64,000 nucleotides of DNA, taken from contig CAXKVF010000087.1 of the NCBI GenBank assembly GCA_964057225.1, forward strand, positions 162,936-226,935, in the 5' to 3' direction. The position numbers and the translations under genes are program-made. The notes under the pieces are model-generated. The model was given only the letters and a program-made list of their open reading frames with translations, did no database searches and was not told the DNA's origin. Below are positions 23,233 to 38,016 of the stretch, in pieces. Source of the stretch: Auanema rhodensis (taxonomy: Eukaryota > Nematoda > Chromadorea > Rhabditida > Rhabditidae). Numbering within the stretch: the stretch's first letter is position 1; each line of letters opens with the position of its first letter.

Positions 23233-25730
23233 GTAACCATGACTTTGAAATTTACGTGAACTTTAATTTATGCTAATTAAATGTACACGTGATGTGCACT
23301 TGGTATGTAACTCGCTTCACGTGAAAGATAAAGAGATGCGGTTTTCAAAATTAGATTCCCCATGTCCATATTAGTCTAAAAACAAATTTTTATTGATATT
23401 GGTGCATGGTAACCATGACTTTGAAATTTACGTGAACTTTAATTTATGCTAATTAAATGTACACGTGATGTGCACTTGGTATGTAATTCGCTTCACGTGA
23501 AAGATAAAGAGATGCGGTTTTCAAAATTAGATTCCCCATGTCCATATTAGTCTAAAAACAAATTTTTATTGATATTGGTTCATGGTAACCATGACTTTGA
23601 AATTTACGTGAACTTTAATTTATGCTAATTAAATGTACACGTGATGTGCACTTGGTATGTAACTCGCTTCACGTGAAAGATAAAGAGATGCGGTTTTCAA
23701 AATTAGATTCCCCATGTCCATATTAGTCTAAAAACAAATTTTTATTGATATTGCTTCATGGTAACCATGACTTTGAAATTTACGTGAACTTTAATTTATG
23801 CTAATTAAATGTACACGTGATGTGCACTTGGTATGTAACTCGCTTCACGTGAAAGATAAAGAGATGCGGTTTTCAAAATTAGATTCCCCATGTCCATATT
23901 AGTCTAAAAACAAATTTTTATTGATATTGGTTCATGGTAACCATGACTTTGAAATTTACGTGAACTTTTATTTATGCTAATTAAATGTACACGTGATGTG
24001 CACTTGGTATGTAACTCGCTTCACGTGAAAGATAAAGAGATGCGGTTTTCAAAATTAGATTCCCCATGTCCATATTAGTCTGAAAACAAATTTTTATTGA
24101 TATTGGTGCATGGTAACCATGACTTTGAAATTTACGTGAACTTTAATTTATGCTAATTAAATGTACACGTGATGTGCACTTGGTATGTAACTCGCTTCAC
24201 GTGAAAGATAAAGAGATGCGGTTTTCAAAATTAGATTCCCCATGTCCATATTAGTCTAAAAACAAATTTTTATTGATATTGGTTCATGGTAACCATGACT
24301 TTGAAATTTACGTGAACTTTAATTAATGCTAATTAAATGTACACGTGATGTGCACTTGGTATGTAACTCGCTTCACGTGAAAGATAAAGAGATGCGGTTT
24401 TCAAAATTAGATTCCCCATGTCCATATTAGTCTAAAAACAAATTTTTATTGATATTGGTTCATGGTAACCATGACTTTGAATTTTACGTGAACTTTAATT
24501 TATGCTAATTAAATGTACACGTGATGTGCACTTGGTATGTAACTCGCTTCACGTGAAAGATAAAGAGATGCGGTGTTCAAAATTAGATTCCCCATGTCCA
24601 TATTAGTCTAAAAACAAATTTTTATTGATATTGGTTCATGGTAACCATGACTTTGAAATTTACGTGAACTTTAATTAATGCTAATTAAATGTACACGTGA
24701 TGTGCACTTGGTATGTAACTCGCTTCACGTGAAAGATAAAGAGATGCGGTTTTCAAAATTAGATTCCCCATGTCCATATTAGTCTAAAAACAAATTTTTA
24801 TTGATATTGCTTCATGGTAACCATGACTTTGAAATTTACGTGAACTTTAATTTATGCTAATTAAATGTACACGTGATGTGCACTTGGTATGTAACTCGCT
24901 TCACGTGAAAGATAAAGAGATGCGGTTTTCAAAATTAGATTCCCCATGTCCATATTAGTCTAAAAACAAATTTTTATTGATATTGGTTCATGGTAACCAT
25001 GACTTTGAATTTTACGTGAACTTTAATTTATGCTAATTAAATGTACACGTGATGTGCACTTGGTATGTAACTCGCTTCACGTGAAAGATAAAGAGATGCG
25101 GTTTTCAAAATTAGATTCCCCATGTCCATATTAGTCTAAAAACAAATTTTTATTGATATTGGTTCATGGTAACCATGACTTTGAAATTTACGTGAACTTT
25201 AATTAATGCTAATTAAATGTACACGTGATGTGCACTTGGTATGTAACTCGCTTCACGTGAAAGATAAAGAGATGCGGTTTTCAAAATTAGATTCCCCATG
25301 TCCATATTAGTCTAAAAACAAATTTTTATTGATATTGGTTCATGGTAACCATGACTTTGAATTTTACGTGAACTTTAATTTATGCTAATTAAATGTACAC
25401 GTGATGTGCACTTGGTATGTAACTCGCTTCACGTGAAAGATAAAGAAATGCGATTTTCAAAATTAGATTCCCCATGTCCATATTAGTCTAAAAACAAATT
25501 TTTATTGATATTGGTTCATGGTAACCATGACTTTGAAATTTACGTGAACTTTAATTTATGCTAATTAAATGTACACGTGATGTGCACTTGGTATGTAACT
25601 CGCTTCACGTGAAAGATAAAGAGATGCGGTTTTCAAAATTAGATTCCCCATGTCCATATTAGTCTAAAAACAAATTTTTATTGATATTGGTTCATGGTAA
25701 CCATGACTTTGAAATTTACGTGAACTTTAA
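23057..25730 (+). repeat. 18-monomer segment, copy 1 (offset 3168 bp to copy 2)
   Basis: This stretch recurs 3168 bp downstream with the same rare markers in the same order: 146G (23202), 79T (23487), GCTT (23751), 33T (23969), 146G (24082), 37A (24325), 18T (24482), GGTGTT 111G (24575) and GAAATGCGATT 103A/109A (25443-25453). Agreement fails left of about 23010 (129G present here only) and right of about 25730 (37A in the partner only). Part of it is itself the 15-monomer copy of 20.2-21.9 kb, so this sequence exists three times. Confidence 0.87.
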
Positions 25731-26224
25731 TTTATGCTAATTAAATGTACACGTGATGTGCACTTGGTATGTAACTCGCTTCACGTGAAAGATAAAGAGA
25801 TGCGGTTTTCAAAATTAGATTCCCCATGTCCATATTAGTCTAAAAACAAATTTTTATTGATATTGGTTCATGGTAACCATGACTTTGAAATTTACGTGAA
25901 CTTTAATTTATGCTAATTAAATGTACACGTGATGTGCACTTGGTATGTAACTCGCTTCACGTGAAAGATAAAGAGATGCGGTTTTCAAAATTAGATTCCC
26001 CATGTCCATATTAGTCTAAAAACAAATTTTTATTGATATTGGTGCATGGTAACCATGACTTTGAAATTTACGTGAACTTTAATTTATGCTAATTAAATGT
26101 ACACGTGATGTGCACTTGGTATGTAACTCGCTTCACGTGAAAGATAAAGAGATGCGGTTTTCAAAATTAGATTCCCCATGTCCATATTAGTCTAAAAACA
26201 AATTTTTATTGATATTGGTGCATG

Positions 26225-28898
26225 GTAACCATGACTTTGAAATTTACGTGAACTTTAATTTATGCTAATTAAATGTACACGTGATGTGCACTTGGTATGT
26301 AACTCGCTTCACGTGAAAGATAAAGAGATGCGGTTTTCAAAATTAGATTCCCCATGTCCATATTAGTCTGAAAACAAATTTTTATTGATATTGGTTCATG
26401 GTAACCATGACTTTGAAATTTACGTGAACTTTAATTTATGCTAATTAAATGTACACGTGATGTGCACTTGGTATGTAACTCGCTTCACGTGAAAGATAAA
26501 GAGATGCGGTTTTCAAAATTAGATTCCCCATGTCCATATTAGTCTAAAAACAAATTTTTATTGATATTGGTGCATGGTAACCATGACTTTGAAATTTACG
26601 TGAACTTTAATTTATGCTAATTAAATGTACACGTGATGTGCACTTGGTATGTAATTCGCTTCACGTGAAAGATAAAGAGATGCGGTTTTCAAAATTAGAT
26701 TCCCCATGTCCATATTAGTCTAAAAACAAATTTTTATTGATATTGGTTCATGGTAACCATGACTTTGAAATTTACGTGAACTTTAATTTATGCTAATTAA
26801 ATGTACACGTGATGTGCACTTGGTATGTAACTCGCTTCACGTGAAAGATAAAGAGATGCGGTTTTCAAAATTAGATTCCCCATGTCCATATTAGTCTAAA
26901 AACAAATTTTTATTGATATTGCTTCATGGTAACCATGACTTTGAAATTTACGTGAACTTTAATTTATGCTAATTAAATGTACACGTGATGTGCACTTGGT
27001 ATGTAACTCGCTTCACGTGAAAGATAAAGAGATGCGGTTTTCAAAATTAGATTCCCCATGTCCATATTAGTCTAAAAACAAATTTTTATTGATATTGGTT
27101 CATGGTAACCATGACTTTGAAATTTACGTGAACTTTTATTTATGCTAATTAAATGTACACGTGATGTGCACTTGGTATGTAACTCGCTTCACGTGAAAGA
27201 TAAAGAGATGCGGTTTTCAAAATTAGATTCCCCATGTCCATATTAGTCTGAAAACAAATTTTTATTGATATTGGTGCATGGTAACCATGACTTTGAAATT
27301 TACGTGAACTTTAATTTATGCTAATTAAATGTACACGTGATGTGCACTTGGTATGTAACTCGCTTCACGTGAAAGATAAAGAGATGCGGTTTTCAAAATT
27401 AGATTCCCCATGTCCATATTAGTCTAAAAACAAATTTTTATTGATATTGGTTCATGGTAACCATGACTTTGAAATTTACGTGAACTTTAATTAATGCTAA
27501 TTAAATGTACACGTGATGTGCACTTGGTATGTAACTCGCTTCACGTGAAAGATAAAGAGATGCGGTTTTCAAAATTAGATTCCCCATGTCCATATTAGTC
27601 TAAAAACAAATTTTTATTGATATTGGTTCATGGTAACCATGACTTTGAATTTTACGTGAACTTTAATTTATGCTAATTAAATGTACACGTGATGTGCACT
27701 TGGTATGTAACTCGCTTCACGTGAAAGATAAAGAGATGCGGTGTTCAAAATTAGATTCCCCATGTCCATATTAGTCTAAAAACAAATTTTTATTGATATT
27801 GGTTCATGGTAACCATGACTTTGAAATTTACGTGAACTTTAATTAATGCTAATTAAATGTACACGTGATGTGCACTTGGTATGTAACTCGCTTCACGTGA
27901 AAGATAAAGAGATGCGGTTTTCAAAATTAGATTCCCCATGTCCATATTAGTCTAAAAACAAATTTTTATTGATATTGCTTCATGGTAACCATGACTTTGA
28001 AATTTACGTGAACTTTAATTTATGCTAATTAAATGTACACGTGATGTGCACTTGGTATGTAACTCGCTTCACGTGAAAGATAAAGAGATGCGGTTTTCAA
28101 AATTAGATTCCCCATGTCCATATTAGTCTAAAAACAAATTTTTATTGATATTGGTTCATGGTAACCATGACTTTGAATTTTACGTGAACTTTAATTTATG
28201 CTAATTAAATGTACACGTGATGTGCACTTGGTATGTAACTCGCTTCACGTGAAAGATAAAGAGATGCGGTTTTCAAAATTAGATTCCCCATGTCCATATT
28301 AGTCTAAAAACAAATTTTTATTGATATTGGTTCATGGTAACCATGACTTTGAAATTTACGTGAACTTTAATTAATGCTAATTAAATGTACACGTGATGTG
28401 CACTTGGTATGTAACTCGCTTCACGTGAAAGATAAAGAGATGCGGTTTTCAAAATTAGATTCCCCATGTCCATATTAGTCTAAAAACAAATTTTTATTGA
28501 TATTGGTTCATGGTAACCATGACTTTGAATTTTACGTGAACTTTAATTTATGCTAATTAAATGTACACGTGATGTGCACTTGGTATGTAACTCGCTTCAC
28601 GTGAAAGATAAAGAAATGCGATTTTCAAAATTAGATTCCCCATGTCCATATTAGTCTAAAAACAAATTTTTATTGATATTGGTTCATGGTAACCATGACT
28701 TTGAAATTTACGTGAACTTTAATTTATGCTAATTAAATGTACACGTGATGTGCACTTGGTATGTAACTCGCTTCACGTGAAAGATAAAGAGATGCGGTTT
28801 TCAAAATTAGATTCCCCATGTCCATATTAGTCTAAAAACAAATTTTTATTGATATTGGTTCATGGTAACCATGACTTTGAAATTTACGTGAACTTTAA
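26225..28898 (+). repeat. 18-monomer segment, copy 2
   Basis: Partner of 23057-25730. Markers: 146G (26370), 79T (26655), GCTT (26919), 33T (27137), 146G (27250), 37A (27493), 18T (27650), 111G (27743) and 103A/109A (28611-28621). The region between the two copies, about 25.73-26.22 kb, is made of near-consensus monomers without a counterpart at this offset. Confidence 0.87.
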
Positions 28899-29392
28899 TT
28901 AATGCTAATTAAATGTACACGTGATGTGCACTTGGTATGTAACTCGCTTCACGTGAAAGATAAAGAGATGCGGTTTTCAAAATTAGATTCCCCATGTCCA
29001 TATTAGTCTAAAAACAAATTTTTATTGATATTGGTTCATGGTAACCATGACTTTGAATTTTACGTGAACTTTAATTTATGCTAATTAAATGTACACGTGA
29101 TGTGCACTTGGTATGTAACTCGCTTCACGTGAAAGATAAAGAAATGCGATTTTCAAAATTAGATTCCCCATGTCCATATTAGTCTAAAAACAAATTTTTA
29201 TTGATATTGGTTCATGGTAACCATGACTTTGAAATTTACGTGAACTTTAATTTATGCTAATTAAATGTACACGTGATGTGCACTTGGTATGTAACTCGCT
29301 TCACGTGAAAGATAAAGAGATGCGGTTTTCAAAATTAGATTCCCCATGTCCATATTAGTCTAAAAACAAATTTTTATTGATATTGGTTCATG
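28337..29392 (+). repeat. Trimer higher-order repeat, two copies (528 bp)
   Basis: Each copy is a 37A monomer, then an 18T/103A/109A monomer (GAATTTTACG with GAAATGCGATT), then a plain monomer, all ending GGTT. Copies: 28337-28864 and 28865-29392. A third 37A monomer follows at 29393. The 103A/109A class recurs again at 30027, 31083 and 31963 with 5- and 6-monomer spacing. Confidence 0.9.
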
Positions 29393-32300
29393 GTAACCAT
29401 GACTTTGAAATTTACGTGAACTTTAATTAATGCTAATTAAATGTACACGTGATGTGCACTTGGTATGTAACTCGCTTCACGTGAAAGATAAAGAGATGCG
29501 GTTTTCAAAATTAGATTCCCCATGTCCATATTAGTCTAAAAACAAATTTTTATTGATATTGGTGCATGGTAACCATGACTTTGAAATTTACGTGAACTTT
29601 AATTTATGCTAGTTAAATGTACACGTGATGTGCACTTGGTATGTAACTCGCTTCACGTGAAAGATAAAGAGATGCGGTTTTCAAAATTAGATTCCCCATG
29701 TCCATATTAGTCTAAAAACAAATTTTTATTGATATTGGTTCATGGTAACCATGACTTTGAATTTTACGTGAACTTTAATTTATGCTAATTAAATGTACAC
29801 GTGATGTGCACTTGGTATGTAACTCGCTTCACGTGAAAGATAAAGAGATGCGGTTTTCAAAATTAGATTCCCCATGTCCATATTAGTCTAAAAACAAATT
29901 TTTATTGATATTGGTTCATGGTAACCATGACTTTGAATTTTACGTGAACTTTAATTTATGCTAATTAAATGTACACGTGATGTGCACTTGGTATGTAACT
30001 CGTTTCACGTGAAAGATAAAGAAATGCGATTTTCAAAATTAGATTCCCCATGTCCATATTAGTCTAAAAACAAATTTTTATTGATATTGGTTCATGGTAA
30101 CCATGACTTTGAAATTTACGTGAACTTTAATTTATGCTAATTAAATGTACACGTGATGTGCACTTGGTATGTAACTCGCTTCACGTGAAAGATAAAGAGA
30201 TGCGGTTTTCAAAATTAGATTCCCCATGTCCATATTAGTCTAAAAACAAATTTTTATTGATATTGGTTCATGGTAACCATGACTTTGAATTTTACGTGAA
30301 CTTTAATTTATGCTAATTAAATGTACACGTGATGTGCACTTGGTATGTAACTCGCTTCACGTGAAAGATAAAGAGATGCGGTTTTCAAAATTAGATTCCC
30401 CATGTCCATATTAGTCTAAAAACAAATTTTTATTGATATTGGTGCATGGTAACCATGACTTTGAAATTTACGTGAACTTTAATTTATGCTAATTAAATGT
30501 ACACGTGATGTGCACTTGGTATGTAACTCGCTTCACGTGAAAGATGAAGAGATGCGGTTTTCAAAATTAGATTTCCCATGTCCATATTAGTCTAAAAACA
30601 AATTTTTATTGATATTGGTTCATGGTAACCATGACTTTGAAATTTACGTGAACTTTAATTAATGCTAATTAAATGTACACGTGATGTGCACTTGGTATGT
30701 AACTCGCTTCACGTGAAAGATAAAGAGATGCGGTTTTCAAAATTAGATTCCCCATGTCCATATTAGTCTAAAAACAAATTTTTATTGATATTGGTGCATG
30801 GTAACCATGACTTTGAAATTTACGTGAACTTTAATTTATGCTAATTAAATGTACACGTGATGTGCACTTGGTATGTAACTCGCTTCACGTGAAAGATAAA
30901 GAGATGCGGTTTTCAAAATTAGATTCCCCATGTCCATATTAGTCTAAAAACAAATTTTTATTGATATTGGTTCATGGTAACCATGACTTTGAATTTTACG
31001 TGAACTTTAATTTATGCTAATTAAATGTACACGTGATGTGCACTTGGTATGTAACTCGCTTCACGTGAAAGATAAAGAAATGCGATTTTCAAAATTAGAT
31101 TCCCCATGTCCATATTAGTCTAAAAACAAATTTTTATTGATATTGGTTCATGGTAACCATGACTTTGAAATTTACGTGAACTTTAATTTATGCTGATTAA
31201 ATGTACACGTGATGTGCACTTGGTATGTAACTCGCTTCACGTGAAAGATAAAGAGATGCGGTTTTCAAAATTAGATTCCCCATGTCCATATTAGTCTAAA
31301 AACAAATTTTTATTGATATTGGTGCATGGTAACCATGACTTTGAAATTTACGTGAACTTTAATTTATGCTAATTAAATGTACACGTGATGTGCACTTGGT
31401 ATGTAACTCGCTTCACGTGAAAGATAAAGAGATGCGGTTTTCAAAATTAGATTCCCCATGTCCATATTAGTCTAAAAACAAATTTTTATTGATATTGGTT
31501 CATGGTAACCATGACTTTGAAATTTACGTGAACTTTAATTAATGCTAATTAAATGTACACGTGATGTGCACTTGGTATGTAACTCGCTTCACGTGAAAGA
31601 TAAAGAGATGCGGTTTTCAAAATTAGATTCCCCATGTCCATATTAGTCTAAAAACAAATTTTTATTGATATTGGTTCATGGTAACCATGACTTTGAATTT
31701 TACGTGAACTTTAATTTATGCTAATTAAATGTACACGTGATGTGCACTTGGTATGTAACTCGCTTCACGTGAAAGATAAAGAGATGCGGTTTTCAAAATT
31801 AGATTCCCCATGTCCATATTAGTCTAAAAACAAATTTTTATTGATATTGGTTCATGGTAACCATGACTTTGAATTTTACGTGAACTTTAATTTATGCTAA
31901 TTAAATGTACACGTGATGTGCACTTGGTATGTAACTCGCTTCACGTGAAAGATAAAGAAATGCGATTTTCAAAATTAGATTCCCCATGTCCATATTAGTC
32001 TAAAAACAAATTTTTATTGATATTGGTTCATGGTAACCATGACTTTGAAATTTACGTGAACTTTAATTTATGCTAATTAAATGTACACGTGATGTGCACT
32101 TGGTATGTAACTCGCTTCACGTGAAAGATAAAGAGATGCGGTTTTCAAAATTAGATTCCCCATGTCCATATTAGTCTAAAAACAAATTTTTATTGATATT
32201 GGTTCATGGTAACCATGACTTTGAATTTTACGTGAACTTTAATTTATGCTAATTAAATGTACACGTGATGTGCACTTGGTATGTAACTCGCTTCACGTGA

Positions 32301-34496
32301 AAGATAAAGAGATGCGGTTTTCAAAATTAGATTCCCCATGTCCATATTAGTCTAAAAACAAATTTTTATTGATATTGGTGCATGGTAACCATGACTTTGA
32401 AATTTACGTGAACTTTAATTTATGCTAATTAAATGTACACGTGATGTGCACTTGGTATGTAACTCGCTTCACGTGAAAGATGAAGAGATGCGGTTTTCAA
32501 AATTAGATTCCCCATGTCCATATTAGTCTAAAAACAAATTTTTATTGATATTGGTTCATGGTAACCATGACTTTGAAATTTACGTGAACTTTAATTAATG
32601 CTAATTAAATGTACACGTGATGTGCACTTGGTATGTAACTCGCTTCACGTGAAAGATAAAGAGATGCGGTTTTCAAAATTAGATTCCCCATGTCCATATT
32701 AGTCTAAAAACAAATTTTTATTGATATTGGTGCATGGTAACCATGACTTTGAAATTTACGTGAACTTTAATTTATGCTAATTAAATGTACACGTGATGTG
32801 CACTTGGTATGTAACTCGCTTCACGTGAAAGATGAAGAGATGCGGTTTTCAAAATTAGATTCCCCATGTCCATATTAGTCTAAAAACAAATTTTTATTGA
32901 TATTGGTTCATGGTAACCATGACTTTGAAATTTACGTGAACTTTAATTTATGCTAATTAAATGTACACGTGATGTGCACTTGGTATGTAACTCGCTTCAC
33001 GTGAAAGATAAAGAGATGCGGTTTTCAAAATTAGATTCCCCATGTCCATATTAGTCTAAAAACAAATTTTTATTGATATTGGTTCATGGTAACCATGACT
33101 TTGAAATTTACGTGAACTTTAATTTATGCTGATTAAATGTACACGTGATGTGCACTTGGTATGTAACTCGCTTCACGTGAAAGATAAAGAGATGCGGTTT
33201 TCAAAATTAGATTCCCCATGTCCATATTAGTCTAAAAACAAATTTTTATTGATATTGGTGCATGGTAACCATGACTTTGAAATTTACGTGAACTTTAATT
33301 TATGCTAATTAAATGTACACGTGATGTGCACTTGGTATGTAACTCGCTTCACGTGAGAGATAAAGAGATGCGGTTTTCAAAATTAGATTCCCCATGTCCA
33401 TATTAGTCTAAAAACAAATTTTTATTGATATTGGTTCATGGTAACCATGACTTTGAAATTTACGTGAACTTTAATTAATGCTAATTAAATGTACACGTGA
33501 TGTGCACTTGGTATGTAACTCGCTTCACGTGAAAGATAAAGAGATGCGGTTTTCAAAATTAGATTCCCCATGTCCATATTAGTCTAAAAACAAATTTTTA
33601 TTGATATTGGTTCATGGTAACCATGACTTTGAATTTTACGTGAACTTTAATTTATGCTAATTAAATGTACACGTGATGTGCACTTGGTATGTAACTCGCT
33701 TCACGTGAAAAATAAAGAGATGCGGTTTTCAAAATTAGATTCCCCATGTCCATATTAGTCTAAAAACAAATTTTTATTGATATTGGTTCATGGTAACCAT
33801 GACTTTGAAATTTACGTGAACTTTAATTAATGCTAATTAAATGTACACGTGATGTGCACTTGGTATGTAACTCGCTTCACGTGAAAGATAAAGAGATGCG
33901 GTTTTTAAAATTAGATTTCCCATGTCCATATTAGTCTAAAAACAAATTTTTATTGATATTGCTTCATGGTAACCATGACTTTGAAATTTACGTGAACTTT
34001 AATTTATGCTAATTAAATGTACACGTGATGTGCACTTGGTATGTAACTCGCTTCACGTGAAAGATAAAGAGATGCGGTTTTCAAAATTAGATTCCCCATG
34101 TCCATATTAGTCTAAAAACAAATTTTTATTGATATTGGTTCATGGTAACCATGACTTTGAATTTTACGTGAACTTTAATTTATGCTAATTAAATGTACAC
34201 GTGATGTGCACTTGGTATGTAACTCGCTTCACGTGAAAGATAAAGAGATGCGGTTTTCAAAATTAGATTCCCCATGTCCATATTAGTCTAAAAACAAATT
34301 TTTATTGATATTGGTTCATGGTAACCATGACTTTGAATTTTACGTGAACTTTAATTTATGCTAATTAAATGTACACGTGATGTGCACTTGGTATGTAACT
34401 CGCTTCACGTGAAAGATAAAGAGATGCGGTTTTCAAAATTAGATTCCCCATGTCCATATTAGTCTAAAAACAAATTTTTATTGATATTGCTTCATG
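29393..34496 (+). repeat. Mixed satellite region with dispersed 37A, 18T and 109A monomers
   Basis: No clean higher-order period could be followed by eye. Markers recur at whole-monomer offsets, for example GCTGATT 43G at 31193 and 33129 (11 monomers apart) and 109A at 30030, 31086 and 31966. Private changes include GTTAAAT near 29612, CGTTTCACG near 30003, GTGAGAG near 33357, AAAAATAAAG near 33711 and GTTTTTAAAATTAGATTTCC at 33901-33920. Confidence 0.6.
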
Positions 34497-35728
34497 GTAA
34501 CCATGACTTTGAAATTTACGTGAACTTTAATTTATGCTAATTAAATGTACACGTGATGTGCACTTGGTATGTAACTCGCTTCACGTGAAAGATAAAGAGA
34601 TGCGGTTTTCAAAATTAGATTCCCCATGTCCATATTAGTCTAAAAACAAATTTTTATTGATATTGGTTCATGGTAACCATGACTTTGAATTTTACGTGAA
34701 CTTTAATTTATGCTAATTAAATGTACACGTGATGTGCACTTGGTATGTAACTCGCTTCACGTGAAAGATAAAGAAATGCGGTTTTCAAAATTAGATTCCC
34801 CATGTCCATATTAGTCTAAAAACAAATTTTTATTGATATTGGTTCATGGTAACCATGACTTTGAAATTTACGTGAACTTTAATTTATGCTAATTAAATGT
34901 ACACGTGATGTGCACTTGGTATGTAACTCGCTTCACGTGAAAGATAAAGAGATGCGGTTTTCAAAATTAGATTCCCCATGTCCATATTAGTCTAAAAACA
35001 AATTTTTATTGATATTGGTGCATGGTAACCATGACTTTGAAATTTACGTGAACTTTAATTTATGCTAATTAAATGTACACGTGATGTGCACTTGGTATGT
35101 AACTCGCTTCACGTGAAAGATAAAGAAATGCGGTTTTCAAAATTAGATTCCCCATGTCCATATTAGTCTAAAAACAAATTTTTATTGATATTGGTTCATG
35201 GTAACCATGACTTTGAAATTTACGTGAACTTTAATTTATGCTAATTAAATGTACACGTGATGTGCACTTGGTATGTAACTCGCTTCACGTGAAAGATAAA
35301 GAGATGCGGTTTTCAAAATTAGATTCCCCATGTCCATATTAGTCTAAAAACAAATTTTTATTGATATTGCTTCATGGTAACCATGACTTTGAAATTTACG
35401 TGAACTTTAATTTATGCTAATTAAATGTACACGTGATGTGCACTTGGTATGTAACTCGCTTCACGTGAAAGATAAAGAGATGCGGTTTTCAAAATTAGAT
35501 TCCCCCTGTCCATATTAGTCTAAAAACAAATTTTTATTGATATTGCTTCATGGTAACCATGACTTTGAAATTTACGTGAACTTTAATTTATGCTAATTAA
35601 ATGTACACGTGATGTGCACTTGGTATGTAACTCGCTTCACGTGAAAGATAAAGAGATGCGGTTTTCAAAATTAGATTCCCCATGTCCATATTAGTCTAAA
35701 AACAAATTTTTATTGATATTGCTTCATG
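34497..35728 (+). repeat. Seven-monomer module, copy 0
   Basis: Order of monomers: plain GGTT; 18T+103A GGTT; plain GGTG; 103A GGTT; plain GCTT; 130C (CCCCCTG) GCTT; plain GCTT. The same order returns at 38017 (20 monomers on), 39601, 41537 and in part at 43473. This copy lacks the 81T change (AACTTGC) carried by the fifth monomer of the later three copies, so it looks like the older version. Confidence 0.85.
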
Positions 35729-36080
35729 GTAACCATGACTTTGAATTTTACGTGAACTTTAATTTATGCTAATTAAATGTACACGTGATGTGCACTTGGT
35801 ATGTAACTCGCTTCACGTGAAAGATAAAGAGATGCGGTTTTCAAAATTAGATTCCCCATGTCCATATTAGTCTAAAAACAAATTTTTATTGATATTGCTT
35901 CATGGTAACCATGACTTTGAAATTTACGTGAACTTTAATTTATGCTAATTAAATGTACACGTGATGTGCACTTGGTATGTAACTCGCTTCACGTGAAAGA
36001 TGAAGAGATGCGGTTTTCAAAATTAGATTCCCCATGTCCATATTAGTCTAAAAACAAATTTTTATTGATATTGGTGCATG

Positions 36081-38000
36081 GTAACCATGACTTTGATATT
36101 TACGTGAACTTTAATTTATGCTAATTAAATGTACACGTGATGTGCACTTGGTATGTAACTCGCTTCACGTGAAAGATAAAGAGATGCGGTTTTCAAAATT
36201 AGATTCCCCATGTCCATATTAGTCTCAAAACAAATTTTTATTGATATTGGTTCATGGTAACCATGACTTTGAAATTTACGTGAACTTTAATTTATGCTAA
36301 TTAAATGTACACGTGATGTGCACTTGGTATGTAACTCGCTTCACGTGAAAGATAAAGAGATGCGGTTTTCAAAATTAGATTCCCCATGTCCATATTAGTC
36401 TAAAAACAAATTTTTATTGATATTGGTGCATGGTAACCATGACTTTGAAATTTACGTGAACTTTAATTTATGCTAATTAAATGTACACGTGATGTGCACT
36501 TGGTATGTAACTCGCTTCACGTGAAAGATAAAGAGATGCGGTTTTCAAAATTAGATTCCCCATGTCCATATTAGTCTAAAAACAAATTTTTATTGATATT
36601 GGTGCATGGTAACCATGACTTTGAAATTTACGTGAACTTTAATTTATGCTAATTAAATGTACACGTGATGTGCACTTGGTATGTAACTCGCTTCACGTGA
36701 AAGATAAAGAGATGCGGTTTTCAAAATTAGATTCCCCATGTCCATATTAGTCTAAAAACAAATTTTTATTGATATTGGTGCATGGTAACCATGACTTTGA
36801 AATTTACGTGAACTTTAATTTATGCTAATTAAATGTACACGTGATGTGCACTTGGTATGTAACTCGCTTCACGTGAAAGATAAAGAGATGCGGTTTTCAA
36901 AATTAGATTCCCCATGTCCATATTAGTCTAAAAACAAATTTTTATTGATATTGGTGCATGGTAACCATGACTTTGAAATTTACGTGAACTTTAATTTATG
37001 CTAATTAAATGTACACGTGATGTGCACTTGGTATGTAACTCGCTTCACGTGAAAGATAAAGAGATGCGGTTTTCAAAATTAGATTCCCCATGTCCATATT
37101 AGTCTAAAAACAAATTTTTATTGATATTGGTTCATGGTAACCATGACTTTGAAATTTACGTGAACTTTAATTTATGCTAATTAAATGTACACGTGATGTG
37201 CACTTGGTATGTAACTCGCTTCACGTGAAAGATAAAGAGATGCGGTTTTCAAAATTAGATTCCCCATGTCCATATTAGTCTAAAAACAAATTTTTATTGA
37301 TATTGGTGCATGGTAACCATGACTTTGATATTTACGTGAACTTTAATTTATGCTAATTAAATGTACACGTGATGTGCACTTGGTATGTAACTCGCTTCAC
37401 GTGAAAGATAAAGAGATGCGATTTTCAAAATTAGATTCCCCATGTCCATATTAGTCTCAAAACAAATTTTTATTGATATTGGTTCATGGTAACCATGACT
37501 TTGAAATTTACGTGAACTTTAATTTATGCTAATTAAATGTACACGTGATGTGCACTTGGTATGTAACTCGCTTCACGTGAAAGATAAAGAGATGCGGTTT
37601 TCAAAATTAGATTCCCCATGTCCATATTAGTCTAAAAACAAATTTTTATTGATATTGGTGCATGGTAACCATGACTTTGAAATTTACGTGAACTTTAATT
37701 TATGCTAATTAAATGTACACGTGATGTGCACTTGGTATGTAACTCGCTTCACGTGAAAGATAAAGAGATGCGGTTTTCAAAATTAGATTCCCCATGTCCA
37801 TATTAGTCTAAAAACAAATTTTTATTGATATTGGTGCATGGTAACCATGACTTTGAAATTTACGTGAACTTTAATTTATGCTAATTAAATGTACACGTGA
37901 TGTGCACTTGGTATGTAACTCGCTTCACGTGAAAGATAAAGAGATGCGGTTTTCAAAATTAGATTCCCCATGTCCATATTAGTCTAAAAACAAATTTTTA
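36081..38000 (+). repeat. Seven-monomer tandem repeat (1232 bp), partial second copy
   Basis: Copy starts are 36081 and 37313. Both first monomers carry GATATTTACG (17T) and TCTCAAAAC (146C), changes otherwise rare in the window. The two monomers that follow end GGTG in both. Agreement stops at about 38007, where the second copy runs into the GCTT junction of the next module. Copy 2 also has a private GAGATGCGATT at 37431. Confidence 0.82.
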
Positions 38001-38016
38001 TTGATATTGCTTCATG

